Origin: Nocardioides rotundus
GTDB lineage: Bacteria; Actinomycetota; Actinomycetes; Propionibacteriales; Nocardioidaceae
Assembly: GCF_019931675.1 (NCBI RefSeq)
Contig: NZ_CP082922.1
Coordinates: 1,379,001 to 1,443,000, forward strand
DNA length: 64,000 nt
Reading direction: 5' to 3'
The translations under genes and the position numbers were made by a program. Shown piece by piece: positions 24,694 through 34,100 of this stretch; within the stretch, counting starts at the first letter, position 1, and the number at the start of each line of letters is the position of its first letter. A model generated the notes under the pieces. That model did not search any database, was not told the DNA's origin, and worked only from the letters and a program-made list of their open reading frames with translations.

Positions 24694-25527
24694 GTGAGCC
24701 GGTCCACCGCCGACGCGGACTTCGCGGCCTACTGCGAGGCGCGCTGGCGGGACCTGGTGGCCGCCCTCGAGCGCGAGGGCGTGCACGGCTCGACCGCGCG
24801 GATGGCGGTCGCCGAGGCGCTGTCGACCCTGCGTCGCGGGTGGGCCCGTCGGGTCCGCGAGGCCGACGTCGACGCCGAGGTCTGGGCCGCAGCGCGGGAG
24901 CGGGCGGGGCTGCCGCCCGACGAGGGGCGGCTCCCTCTGGCGGCGCCGACTCCCGATGCCGAGCCCGACCCGCCGGGGGCGTGGCTGGAGCGGGCCGAGC
25001 GCCGCTCCGCGCTGCGCCGCCGGGTGCTCCGGCGCCGCGTGGTGCGCGGGGTCCTCGCGTGTGCGGTCGTGGTCGGGGCGCTCTCCTGGTGGCAGACCCG
25101 CCCGGAGCCGCCGCCGGTGCGCGCGGAGGACAACCCGTTGCCGGTCGCGTGGTACGCCGACGGCGAGCTGCATCTGGAGCGGGTGGTGGTCGGGCTCCCC
25201 GGGGTGGAGGCGTTCCGCCCGGTGGGCTCGAGCGTCGCCGTGCGCCTCGAGGACGGGACGCGCTGGCTGGTCACCCCCGACGGCGAGCTGGAGGAGCCCG
25301 AGCGGCCGTTGCGGTTCACCGCCCGCGAGGGGGTGCCGCGGCTGCTCTCGGCCGCCGACTTCGAGGTGATGGACCGGGCCCGCGCGGCGGACGGGTCGAC
25401 GGTGCAGGTCGTGCTCTATCGCAAGGGGTGGGACTCGCTGCGCGTGGACCGGTACGTCGCCATCGTGTGTCGCAGCGACCAGGACTGCCGGGAGCATCCG
25501 CTGCCCGGCCGGATCCGCTTCGGCTGA
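24694..25527 (+). CDS. Hypothetical membrane protein with helical N-terminal domain
   Basis: The protein has 277 residues from a GTG one base after the preceding stop. Residues 8-70 are helical (FAAYCEARWRDLVAALEREG, then MAVAEALSTLRRGWARR) and faintly recall region 2 of ECF sigma factors, though no sigma signature is clear. An Arg-rich stretch leads into one transmembrane helix at about 117-133 (VRGVLACAVVVGALSWW). The rest is probably outside the membrane and contains a Cys pair (CRSDQDC) near the C-terminus. I do not recognise the family; the coupling to gcvT and the small gene is the only functional hint. Confidence 0.6.
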   Translation: MSRSTADADFAAYCEARWRDLVAALEREGVHGSTARMAVAEALSTLRRGWARRVREADVDAEVWAAARERAGLPPDEGRLPLAAPTPDAEPDPPGAWLERAERRSALRRRVLRRRVVRGVLACAVVVGALSWWQTRPEPPPVRAEDNPLPVAWYADGELHLERVVVGLPGVEAFRPVGSSVAVRLEDGTRWLVTPDGELEEPERPLRFTAREGVPRLLSAADFEVMDRARAADGSTVQVVLYRKGWDSLRVDRYVAIVCRSDQDCREHPLPGRIRFG

Positions 25528-25550
25528 GCCTGCGCACTAGCCTTCGGCCC

Positions 25551-26399
25551 ATGCCGCGGTTCAGCCAGGTCGACGTGTTCTCCGCCGAGCCGCTGCGCGG
25601 CAACCCGGTCGCGGTCGTGCACGACGCCGACGGGGTGAGCGACGAGCAGATGGCGGCGTTCGCGCGGTGGACCAACCTGTCGGAGACCACGTTCCTGCTC
25701 GCGCCCACCGACGCAGACGCGGACTACCGGCTGCGGATCTTCACCCCCGGCCGCGAGCTGCCGTTCGCCGGGCACCCCACACTCGGCTCGGCGCACGCCT
25801 GGCTGGCGGCCGGCGGTCGCCCGGCCCGTCCCGGGACGCTCGTGCAGGAGTGCGGCGCGGGGCTGGTGACCCTGCGCACCGAGCCGTCGCTCGCCTTCGC
25901 CGCGCCGCCGCTGCTGCGCTCGGGTCCGCTGTCGCCCGAGGTGCGGGCCGGTGTGCTCGCGGCGCTCGGGCTCGGCGAGGACGACGTCCTCGGCATGCAG
26001 TGGTGCGACAACGGGCCCGGCTGGGTCGGCGTACTCCTCCGCTCCGCCGACGACGTGCTCGCCGTCCGCCCCGACCTCACCCGCTTCGGCGAGCACAAGA
26101 TCGGCCTCGTGGGCAGGTACGACGACCGGCGGGCCGCCGAGGTCGGCGCGCTGGTCGAGGTGCGGGCGCTCGCCCCGGGGCTCGGCGTCGTCGAGGACCC
26201 GGTCACCGGCTCGCTCAACGCGGCGCTGGCGCAGTGGCTGGTCGGTGACGGCACCCTCCCGGAGCGGTACGTCGCCTCCCAGGGGACGCTGCTCGACCGG
26301 GCCGGCCGGGCGCGCGTCGAGGCGGATCCCGACGGCACGATCTGGGTCGGCGGCGACACCACGACGACGATCGTCGGCGAGGTCGCGCTCGACGCGTGA
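25551..26399 (+). CDS. PhzF family protein (isomerase/epimerase fold)
   Basis: The protein has 282 residues from the ATG at 25551. It shows the hallmarks of the DapF-like PhzF fold: [24 protein letters not shown] with the catalytic Glu, [20 protein letters not shown], and [16 protein letters not shown] in the second half. PhzF in phenazine synthesis isomerises DHHA, but most family members act on unknown substrates and no phenazine genes are present, so the exact reaction cannot be assigned. It lies between the gcvT group and thyA on the same strand. Confidence 0.88.
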   Translation: MPRFSQVDVFSAEPLRGNPVAVVHDADGVSDEQMAAFARWTNLSETTFLLAPTDADADYRLRIFTPGRELPFAGHPTLGSAHAWLAAGGRPARPGTLVQECGAGLVTLRTEPSLAFAAPPLLRSGPLSPEVRAGVLAALGLGEDDVLGMQWCDNGPGWVGVLLRSADDVLAVRPDLTRFGEHKIGLVGRYDDRRAAEVGALVEVRALAPGLGVVEDPVTGSLNAALAQWLVGDGTLPERYVASQGTLLDRAGRARVEADPDGTIWVGGDTTTTIVGEVALDA

Positions 26400-26442
26400 G
26401 TCCTGCCGCCGGGTGTCGGCGGGCCGGACTAGAGTCGGTGCC

Positions 26443-27237
26443 ATGCGGGCCTACCTCGACCTCCTCCAGCGGATCCTCGACGAGGGCGCGGCCAAGGGCG
26501 ACCGGACCGGCACGGGCACGCTGTCGGTCTTCGGGCACCAGATGCGCTTCGACCTGCGCGAGGGCTTCCCGTTGGTGACGACGAAGAAGATCCACACCCG
26601 CTCGGTCTTCGGCGAGCTCATCTGGTTCCTCCGCGGCGACACCAACGTCAAGTGGCTGCAGGACCGCGGCATCACCATCTGGGACGAGTGGGCCGATGAG
26701 AACGGCGACCTCGGCCCGGTCTACGGCGCCCAGTGGCGGTCCTGGCCGGCGCCCGACGGACAGCACATCGACCAGCTCAACCAGGTGGTCGAGCAGATCC
26801 GCTCCGACCCCGACTCCCGCCGCCACCTGGTCACCGCGTGGAACCCGGCCGACATCCCCGACATGGCGCTGGCGCCGTGCCACGCGCTGTTCCAGTTCTA
26901 CGTCGCCGACGGGCGGCTCTCCACGCAGCTCTACCAACGCTCCGCCGACGTCTTCCTCGGCGTGCCGTTCAACATCGCGTCCTACGCGCTGCTGACGCAC
27001 ATGGTCGCGCAGGTCACCGGCCTGGAGGTCGGCGAGTTCGTGCACACCCTCGGCGACGCGCACCTCTACTCCAACCACCTGGAGCAGGCGCGGCAGCAGC
27101 TCACCCGGGAGCCCCGCGCGCTCCCGCGGCTGGTGCTCGACCCGTCGGTGACCACCCTGGACGGCTTCGACCTCGAGCACATCGACGTCGAGGGCTACGA
27201 CCCCCACCCGGGGATCAAGGCGCCGATCGCGGTCTGA
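26443..27237 (+). CDS. thyA: Thymidylate synthase
   Basis: Methylates dUMP to dTMP using methylene-THF, which is turned into dihydrofolate. It has 264 residues, identical in length to the E. coli enzyme. The nucleophile is C146 in [13 protein letters not shown]; other conserved parts are [51 protein letters not shown] and HLYSNHLEQ. The dfrA start follows two bases after the stop, linking the methylase with the enzyme that regenerates its cofactor. Confidence 0.98.
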   Translation: MRAYLDLLQRILDEGAAKGDRTGTGTLSVFGHQMRFDLREGFPLVTTKKIHTRSVFGELIWFLRGDTNVKWLQDRGITIWDEWADENGDLGPVYGAQWRSWPAPDGQHIDQLNQVVEQIRSDPDSRRHLVTAWNPADIPDMALAPCHALFQFYVADGRLSTQLYQRSADVFLGVPFNIASYALLTHMVAQVTGLEVGEFVHTLGDAHLYSNHLEQARQQLTREPRALPRLVLDPSVTTLDGFDLEHIDVEGYDPHPGIKAPIAV

Positions 27238-27239
27238 GC

Positions 27240-27731
27240 ATGAGCAAGCGCATCGTCCTGGTCGCCGCGCACGCCCGCGACCGCGGAATCGGCCGCGACG
27301 GCGGCATCCCGTGGCGGCTGCCGCACGACTTCGCCCACTTCAAGCGCGAGACCCTCGGCCACACGCTCGTCATGGGCCGCGCTACCTGGGACTCGATCGG
27401 CCGGCCGCTGCCCGGGCGGGAGACCGTCGTGGTCACCCGTGACCCGGACTGGTCCGCGGGAGAGTACGCCGACCAGGTGCACGTCGCGCACAGCGTCGAG
27501 GAGGCGCTCGGGATCGCCGCGGCGCTGCCCGGCGACGTGATGATCGCCGGCGGCGGTGCGATCTACTCCGCGACCCTCCCGGTGGCGACCCACCTGGTGC
27601 TGACCGAGGTGGGCCTCGACGTCGAGGGCTGCGACGCCTTCTTCCCCGACTACGACGCCGCCGACTGGGTGGAGACCCGGCGCGAGTCGGGAGAGGACGT
27701 GGAGTGGGTCTGGCTGGAGCGGGCCTCCTGA
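27240..27731 (+). CDS. dfrA: Dihydrofolate reductase
   Basis: Reduces dihydrofolate to tetrahydrofolate with NADPH, restoring the folate consumed by ThyA. It has 163 residues from the ATG at 27240, two bases after the thyA stop. Recognisable are VAAHARDRGIGRDGGIPWRLPHDFAHFK (given in part: GIGRDGGIPWRLP, with Asp in HDFAHFK), MGRATWDSIGRPLPGRETVVVTR and the NADPH-binding MIAGGGAIYSATL. The stop overlaps the start of the GntR gene as TGATG. Confidence 0.97.
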   Translation: MSKRIVLVAAHARDRGIGRDGGIPWRLPHDFAHFKRETLGHTLVMGRATWDSIGRPLPGRETVVVTRDPDWSAGEYADQVHVAHSVEEALGIAAALPGDVMIAGGGAIYSATLPVATHLVLTEVGLDVEGCDAFFPDYDAADWVETRRESGEDVEWVWLERAS

Positions 27732-28090
27732 TGGCTCCCGAGGTGGCGATCCGGATCGACCGCGACAGCGAGGTGGCGCCGTACGACCAGGTCAAGGACC
27801 AGCTGAGCGCGCTGATCGACTCCGGCGCGCTCCCGGCCGGGACGAAGCTGCCGACCGTGCGCGCGCTGGCGGCCGAGGTCGGGCTGGCGCCGAACACGGT
27901 GGCGCGTGCCTACCGCGAGCTGGAGGCCGCCGGGGTTCTGCAGACCCGCGGCCGCTCCGGCACCTTCGCCGGCGGCGCCGGGGTCGAGCGTGAGGCCCGC
28001 GAGGCGGCGGTGGCCTTCGTCGAGCGCGCCCGGGGCCTCGGGCTCTCCGACGACGAGGCCCTCGCGCTCGTCCGCCGCGCGCTGGGGTGA
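27731..28090 (+). CDS. Short GntR-family regulator (YtrA-like)
   Basis: The protein has 119 residues from an ATG that overlaps the dfrA stop. The N-terminal winged helix-turn-helix (PYDQVKDQLSALIDSGAL, LPTVRALAAEVGLAPNTVARA, RELEAAGVLQTRGRSGTFAG) is a complete GntR DNA-binding domain. Only about 40 helical residues follow, so there is no large effector-binding domain. Short YtrA-type members often control ABC transporter operons, but none is adjacent; translational coupling to thyA-dfrA is the only context. Its operator may include the inverted repeat just downstream, which is untested. Confidence 0.87.
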   Translation: MAPEVAIRIDRDSEVAPYDQVKDQLSALIDSGALPAGTKLPTVRALAAEVGLAPNTVARAYRELEAAGVLQTRGRSGTFAGGAGVEREAREAAVAFVERARGLGLSDDEALALVRRALG

Positions 28091-28422
28091 CCTCCCGGGG
28101 TGCTCGGGCTGCCCCGCCCGCCCCGCCCGGCCTGCCGCCGGCCGGGGCTGGACATTTACCAGGTAGTCGCGCCACAGGGTCGCCGTACCCAGCAAATTCA
28201 CCACGTAGAGCGACGGTTCATCGCGACTACCTGGTCAACGAACGAGGGGAGTCCGCGGGTCCAAACGTGATCGGATCGTGACCTGTCCGACCCCCACGCG
28301 GGCCCTCCAGGTCGGACCATGGAGGTGGTCGGGTGCGGCGTCCGCATCCGGAATGGCCCCCGACCGGCGCGACCGCCGCGGGGGAGCGGCCGTTGCTGCC
28401 CGGGGAGCGATAGCCTGAGCCC
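28091..28422. other. 332-base intergenic region with inverted repeat, upstream of dapA
   Basis: No gene is supported here; short frames on both strands are low-complexity. The notable structure is an inverted repeat, 28158-28171 with 28222-28235 (arm ACCAGGTAGTCGCG), 14 of 14 paired across 50 bases. The right half of the region probably holds the dapA promoter; no clear hexamers were chosen. Confidence 0.6.
28158..28235. repeat. Inverted repeat, 14-base arms ACCAGGTAGTCGCG
   Basis: Perfect 14-base arms at 28158-28171 and 28222-28235 are separated by 50 bases. They extend outward imperfectly (TTTACC against TTGACC). It could be the terminator of the thyA-dfrA-gntR unit, an operator pair, or a dispersed palindromic repeat. 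Confidence 0.6.
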
Positions 28423-29322
28423 ATGAGCACAGCAGGATCCGAGGCGCCGTTCGGGCGGCTGCTCACGGCGATGGCCACGGCCTTCCACGCCGATGGCAGC
28501 GTCGACCTGGACGGCACCGCCGCCATCGCCCGCCACCTCCTGGACCACGGCAACGACGGCGTCGTCGTCTCCGGCACGACCGGCGAGTCCCCGACGACCT
28601 CGGTGGCCGAGGACGGCGAGATCCTCGAGGCGGTCAAGGACGCGGTCGGCGACCGCGGTCTCGTCGTCGCGGGCGTGGGCACCAACAGCACCGCGCATTC
28701 CGTCGAGCTGGCCGAGCAGGCCGCGAAGGTCGGTGTCGACGGGATCCTGCTGGTCACGCCGTACTACAACAAGCCCGGCCCGGCCGGCGTCCGGTCGCAC
28801 TTCCGCACCGTCGCGACCGCGACCGACCTGCCGGTGATGCTGTACGACGTCCCGGGCCGCACCGCCACCCGGATCGACCTGGACACCTACCGCGCCGCCC
28901 GCGAGCTGGACACCGTCGTCGCGGTCAAGGACGCCACCGGCGACCCGGCCGGCTCCGCGCGGCTGGTCGACCTCGGCTACGCCGTCTACTCCGGCGACGA
29001 CGCGCTGACCCTGGGCTACCTCGCCTACGGAGGCGTCGGCCTGGTCAGCGTCGCCGCGCACGCGGCCGGCACCCAGATCCGGGAGATGATGGACGCCTTC
29101 CTCGCCGGCGACCACGCCGACGCTGCCCGCCGGCACCGCGAGCTGCTGCCCGTCTTCGACGCCGTGATGGGCGTCCCCAACTACGGCGCGACCACCGCCA
29201 AGGCGGCGATGCAGCTGCTCGGCGTGCTCGACGACCGGCACGTGCGCGGGCCGCTGGTGCCCCTCGACGACGCGGAGTACTCCGCGCTTGAGGCCGCCCT
29301 GCGATCCGCCGACCTCCTCTGA
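28423..29322 (+). CDS. dapA: 4-hydroxy-tetrahydrodipicolinate synthase
   Basis: Condenses pyruvate with aspartate semialdehyde, the committed step to diaminopimelate and lysine. It has 299 residues. The Schiff-base lysine is K169 in VAVKDATGD, with Y141 (MLYDVPGRT) as proton relay. The GTTGE pyruvate loop is at 51-55 (VSGTTGESPT), and TPYYNKPG is conserved. It is followed 25 bases later by rnj; the dapA-rnj pairing is common in actinobacteria. Confidence 0.97.
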   Translation: MSTAGSEAPFGRLLTAMATAFHADGSVDLDGTAAIARHLLDHGNDGVVVSGTTGESPTTSVAEDGEILEAVKDAVGDRGLVVAGVGTNSTAHSVELAEQAAKVGVDGILLVTPYYNKPGPAGVRSHFRTVATATDLPVMLYDVPGRTATRIDLDTYRAARELDTVVAVKDATGDPAGSARLVDLGYAVYSGDDALTLGYLAYGGVGLVSVAAHAAGTQIREMMDAFLAGDHADAARRHRELLPVFDAVMGVPNYGATTAKAAMQLLGVLDDRHVRGPLVPLDDAEYSALEAALRSADLL

Positions 29323-29347
29323 CACCCCTCCTGCGAAAGGCACCGGC

Positions 29348-31033
29348 TTGAGCCACGCCCACCCCGAACTGTCCACCCCCAAGCCGCTGGAGAAGGGCGG
29401 GCTGCGCGTCACCCCGCTGGGCGGCCTCGGCGAGGTCGGCCGCAACATGACCGCGTTCGAGTACGACGGCCGCCTGCTGCTCGTCGACTGCGGCGTCCTG
29501 TTCCCCGAGGACCACCACCCCGGCGTCGACCTGATCCTGCCCGACTTCGGACCGATCCGGGACCGGCTCGACGACGTCGAGGCGCTGGTGCTCACCCACG
29601 GGCACGAGGACCACATCGGCGCGACGCCGTACCTCCTCCGCGAGCGCGGCGACATCCCGCTCGTCGGCTCCCGCCTCACCCTCGCGCTGCTGGACTCCAA
29701 GCTGCGCGAACACCGGCTCAAGGAGACCGTGCACCACACGGTCAAGGAGGGCGACACCCTGCAGTTCGGGCCGTTCGAGCTCGAGTTCGTCGCGGTGAAC
29801 CACTCCATTCCCGACGCCCTGGCCGTGGTGATCCGCACCGGCGCCGGCACCGTGCTGCACACCGGCGACTTCAAGATGGACCAGCTCCCGCTGGACGGCC
29901 GGATCACCGACCTGCGCTCCTTCGCCCGGCTCGGCGAGGAGGGCGTCGACCTGTTCCTGGTCGACTCGACCAACGCCGAGGTCCCGGGCTTCACCACCGC
30001 GGAGAAGGACATCTCCCCGGTGCTGGACCGGGTCTTCGCCAAGAGCGAGCAGCGGATCATCGTCGCCTGCTTCGCCTCGCACGTGCACCGGGTGCAGCAG
30101 GTGCTCGACGCCGCCGTGGCGCATGGCCGCAAGGTCGGCTGGGTGGGGCGCTCGATGGTGCGCAACATGGGGATCGCGCAGGACCTCGGCTATCTCGACG
30201 TGCCGCCCGGTGTGGTCGTGGACGCCAAGGAGCTCGCCGAGCTGCCCCCGGAGAAGCAGGTGCTGATCTCCACCGGCTCCCAGGGCGAGCCGCTCTCGGC
30301 GCTGGCCCGGATCGCGCAGCGCAACCACAACTTCGTCCGGATCGAGGAGGGCGACACCGTCGTCCTGGCCAGCTCGCTCATCCCCGGCAACGAGAACGCC
30401 GTCTACCGGGTGATCAACGGCCTATCCCGCTGGGGCGCGAACGTCGTGCACAAGGGCAACGCGCTCGTGCACGTCTCAGGCCACGCGAGCGCCGGAGAGC
30501 TGCTCTACTGCTACAACATCGTCCAGCCGCGCAACGTGCTGCCGGTGCACGGCGAGATCCGGCACATGCGCGCGAACGCCGAGCTGGCCCGCGCGACCGG
30601 CGTACCCAACGTCGTGGAGGCCGAGGACGGCGTGGTCGTCGACTTGGTCGACGGCGTCGCGTCGATCGCCGGGAAGGTCGACGTCGGCTACGTCTTCGTC
30701 GACGGCTCCTCGGTCGGCGACCTCACCGAGCACTCGCTGAAGGACCGGCGGATCCTGGGGGAGGAGGGCTTCATCTCGGTGATCGTGGTCATCGACTCCA
30801 CCACCGGCAAGGTGGTCTCCGGCCCGGAGATCCACGCCCGCGGCTTCGCCGAGGACGACGCCACGTTCGATGAGATCAAGCAGCCGATCGTGGACGCGAT
30901 CGACGCGGCGGTCCGCGACGGCGTGGACGACACCTACCAGCTCCAGCAGACCGTCCGGCGCGTCGTCGGGCGCTGGGTCAACCGCACCCACCGGCGCCGC
31001 CCGATGATCATCCCGGTGGTCGTCGAGGCCTGA
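29348..31033 (+). CDS. rnj: Ribonuclease J
   Basis: A metallo-beta-lactamase fold RNase with endo- and 5'-3' exonuclease activity, used in mRNA decay and rRNA maturation. It has 561 residues from a TTG at 29348; this start is chosen because AAAGG lies upstream and SHAHPELSTPKPLEKGGLRV matches the family's N-terminus. Zinc ligands H84, H86, D88 and H89 lie in LTHGHEDHIGA, with further ligands in HTGDFKMD and the beta-CASP motifs (ACFASHVHRVQQV, STGSQGEPLSAL, HVSGHASAGEL). It ends with the usual C-terminal domain and a basic tail. Confidence 0.95.
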   Translation: MSHAHPELSTPKPLEKGGLRVTPLGGLGEVGRNMTAFEYDGRLLLVDCGVLFPEDHHPGVDLILPDFGPIRDRLDDVEALVLTHGHEDHIGATPYLLRERGDIPLVGSRLTLALLDSKLREHRLKETVHHTVKEGDTLQFGPFELEFVAVNHSIPDALAVVIRTGAGTVLHTGDFKMDQLPLDGRITDLRSFARLGEEGVDLFLVDSTNAEVPGFTTAEKDISPVLDRVFAKSEQRIIVACFASHVHRVQQVLDAAVAHGRKVGWVGRSMVRNMGIAQDLGYLDVPPGVVVDAKELAELPPEKQVLISTGSQGEPLSALARIAQRNHNFVRIEEGDTVVLASSLIPGNENAVYRVINGLSRWGANVVHKGNALVHVSGHASAGELLYCYNIVQPRNVLPVHGEIRHMRANAELARATGVPNVVEAEDGVVVDLVDGVASIAGKVDVGYVFVDGSSVGDLTEHSLKDRRILGEEGFISVIVVIDSTTGKVVSGPEIHARGFAEDDATFDEIKQPIVDAIDAAVRDGVDDTYQLQQTVRRVVGRWVNRTHRRRPMIIPVVVEA

Positions 31034-31111
31034 CCCGCCGACCGGGGTCGAGACGCCGCAGACACGCGCACGGTCGCGTTAGGGACACTCGACTTTAGTT
31101 GGTACGGTGGA

Positions 31112-31196
31112 GGGACCACGGGTCGCGCAGCGTGCCGAGCCCACCCCCCGGGCCAGCGCGCAGACCAGGACTGAGTTTCCCCCAAGAGCTCAGTCT
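31112..31196 (+). ncRNA. Probable 6C RNA
   Basis: The stretch matches the plan of the actinobacterial 6C RNA: two hairpins with cytosine-rich loops. Hairpin 1 is closed by GGTCGCGC (31121-31128) with GCGCG-CA-GACC (31156-31166) and contains the run ACCCCCCGGG. Hairpin 2 pairs GACTGAG (31169-31175) with CTCAGTC (31189-31195) around a CCCCC loop. A TACGGT hexamer at 31103-31108 could be the -10 box. The call rests on remembered family features, not on a covariance search. The 3' end overlaps the end of cydDC by a few bases on the opposite strand. Confidence 0.62.
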
Positions 31197-34100
31197 GTGC
31201 ATGCGCCCTGTGGAGGGGTGGGGGACGATTGCCCCCCAGTGCGTCCCTCACCCCGCTTCAACGCCGCCCACGATCCCGGTGCCTCCATGCTCACGACCGC
31301 GTCCACGGCGTCCAGGCCCACCGTGCTGTGGGTGATCCACAGCACCGAGCGGTCGGAGGCGAGGACCTCGTCGGCGATGCGCTGCGCCGTGCCGGTGTCC
31401 AGGTGAGCCGTCGGCTCGTCCAGCACGAGGACCGGGGTGGCCGCCAGGACCGCCCGCGCGATGCCGATCCGGGCGCGCTCCCCGCCGGAGACCGCGGCAT
31501 GGCCCTCGCCCAGCATCGTGTGCAGGCCGTGGGGGAGAGCCGCCGCCCAGGCGCCGAGATGGGCCGCCTCGAGCGCGTCGGCGACATCGTCGTCGCTGGC
31601 CGAGGGGCGGGCCAGGCGCACGTTCTCGGCGAGGGTGGAGGAGAAGACGTGCGGATCGTCGTCCACCAGCCCGACGGTCCGCCGTACCTCGTCCGGCGCG
31701 AGCGCCAGGGTGTCCACGTCGCCCAGGCGTACCTCGCCGTCGGCGGGGTCCAGCATCCGCAGGAGTACGCCGGCCAGCGTGGACTTGCCCGACCCCGACG
31801 GCCCCACCACGCCGATCCGGGCGCCGGTGCGCAGCGTCAGGTCGAGATCGGTGAACGCCGGCCGCTCGCCCCACCCCGCAGCCAGCCCCCGCGCCCGCAC
31901 CGTCGTCCCCGCCGAGTCGGCGATGAGGGGGGAGGGGGAGACGGGTGGGGTGGTGAAGGCCGGGCGGGCGGTGGCGAGGGCCGCCAGGCGGTCGGCGGCG
32001 GCGCGGGTACGGATCGACAGGGCGCCCGCGTCGGGCAGCGGGGTGAACACGTCGACCAGCGCGACCGGAACCATCACCAGGAGAGCCAGGGTCGCGGCGC
32101 CCACGCTTCCCGCAGGGATCGCGGCGGCCGCGGCCAGGACACCCCCGGTGGCGGCCAGGAGCGGCAGCGCCCGACCCGCCGCGACGGCGCGGGCCGAGCG
32201 GCGCTGCGCCGTACCGAGGGCGGCGGCCTCCGCGTCGACGGCGGAGAGGAACCGCTCCTCGGCTCCCCAGATCGCGACCTCGCGGGCCCCGTCGAGCAGC
32301 TCGGTGACCGCGGCCGCGAGCCGGGAGCGGGCGGCGACGAACGCGCCCTCGGCCCGCTGGGCACCCCACCGCCCGGCCAGCCCGGCGAGCAGCCCGACCA
32401 CGCACACCGCGGCGACGACCGCACCGGCGGCGGGGGAGAGCCACCAGGCGAACCCGGTGGTGCCCGCACCGACCAGGAGAGCGGTCAGCCAGGGCTGACG
32501 GACCCGGAGCTCGGCGTCCACCACGGAGTCGACGTCGTCGACGACACCCGCGAGCACCTCGCCGCGGCGGGTACCCGGGCGCCCCAGCCGGCCGGGGACG
32601 AGCGGCACCAGGGCGTCGTACACCTCCGCCCGGCGCTGCGCGAGCAGTCGCAGCGCCGCGTCGTGGGAGACCAGCCGCTCGGCGTACCTCAGCACCGGTC
32701 GGGCCAGCCCGAACAGCCGCACCCCGACGATCGCCATCATCAGCATGAGCACCGGCGGATGCTCCGCGGACCGTGTGATCAGCCAGCTCGCGGTCGCAGT
32801 CAGCGCGACGCCGGAGGCCACGGAGAGGGCACCCAGCGCCAGTCCGGTACGGCGACCCCAGCGGGCCGGGCGGTCCGCGGCGCCGTGGTCCGGAACCTCG
32901 GCGCGGACGGGTCTCGGCGCCGGCGTACCGGCCCGAGAACCCTCACCCTCCACCTGAGGGTCAGGCGGTGCGTGCAGGGTGAGGACCCGGTCGGCCGCAT
33001 CGAGCACCGCCGCCCGGTGCGCGACCACCACCACGGCCGCACGCTCCCCGAGCCAGCGCAGCGTGCGCAGCAACACGGCCTCGGTGGCAGCGTCGAGGTG
33101 GGCCGTCGGCTCGTCCAGGAGCACCCAGCGCCGCCCTGCCTCCACCGCGAGCACCACTCGGGCCAGGCCCAGCCGCGCACGCTCCCCGGCCGACAGCCCG
33201 GCGCCGTCCTCGCCCAGCGGGGTGTCGACGCCCTGGGGGAGGGCGGCCACGACCCCGGCCAGCTCGACCCGGGCCAGGGCGCGCGCCACGGCGTCGTCGG
33301 TCGCGGCCGGGTCGCCGAGCCGCACGTTGTCGGCCACCGTCCCGCTCGTGAGCCACGGCCGCTGCGGCGCCCACGCGACGCGCCCGCGCCAGTCGGCGAC
33401 CTCCGCCAGGTCGTGCCCGTCGACCAGCACGCTCCCCGCGTCGGCGGGCAGCTCGCCCAGCAGCACCTGCAGCAGCGTCGACTTGCCGCACCCCGACGGC
33501 CCGGCGACGGCGGTGATGCCGGGGCCGGGCACGTCGAGATCGACGCCGGCCAGCGCCGGCGTGCTCCGCCCGGGGTGCCTCACGGTGAGGCCGCGCACGG
33601 TCAGGCCGGGGGAGACCGCTGCGAGGCGGTGCGGCGCCGGCGCAGGGGGAGCGACGGGCGCGGCCCCGAGCACCTCGGTGGCACGAGCGAACGACGCGGT
33701 CCCCTCGGCGGCGGCGTGGAACTCCGCCCCGACCCGGCGCAGCGGCCAGTACGCCTCGGGCGCCAGGAGCAGCACGATCATCGCGGTCCGGAAGTCCAGC
33801 CCGCCGGCCGCGAGCCGCAGGCCCACCTCGACGGCCACCAGCGCGACCGAGACGGTCGCCACCAGCTCCAGCACCGCGGAGGAGGCGAAGGCGACCCGCA
33901 GCGTGTCGACGGTGGCGCGCCGGTAGTCCTCGGTGACCCGCCGGATCGTCCCCGACTGCGCGTCCGCGCGGCGGAAGGCCACCAGGGTCGGCAGCCCGCG
34001 CACCACGTCCACGAAGTGGCCGGCCAGCAGGGCGAGTCGCCGCCACTGCCGGTCCGCCCGGTCCCGGGTCGTGAGCCCGATCAGGATCGCGAACAGCGGC

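Noticed and set aside
28087..28281. Short open frame containing RDYLVNERGES over the inverted repeat
   Set aside because: The peptide is read from the repeat arms; the same motif appears on the other strand because of symmetry, so it is not evidence of coding.
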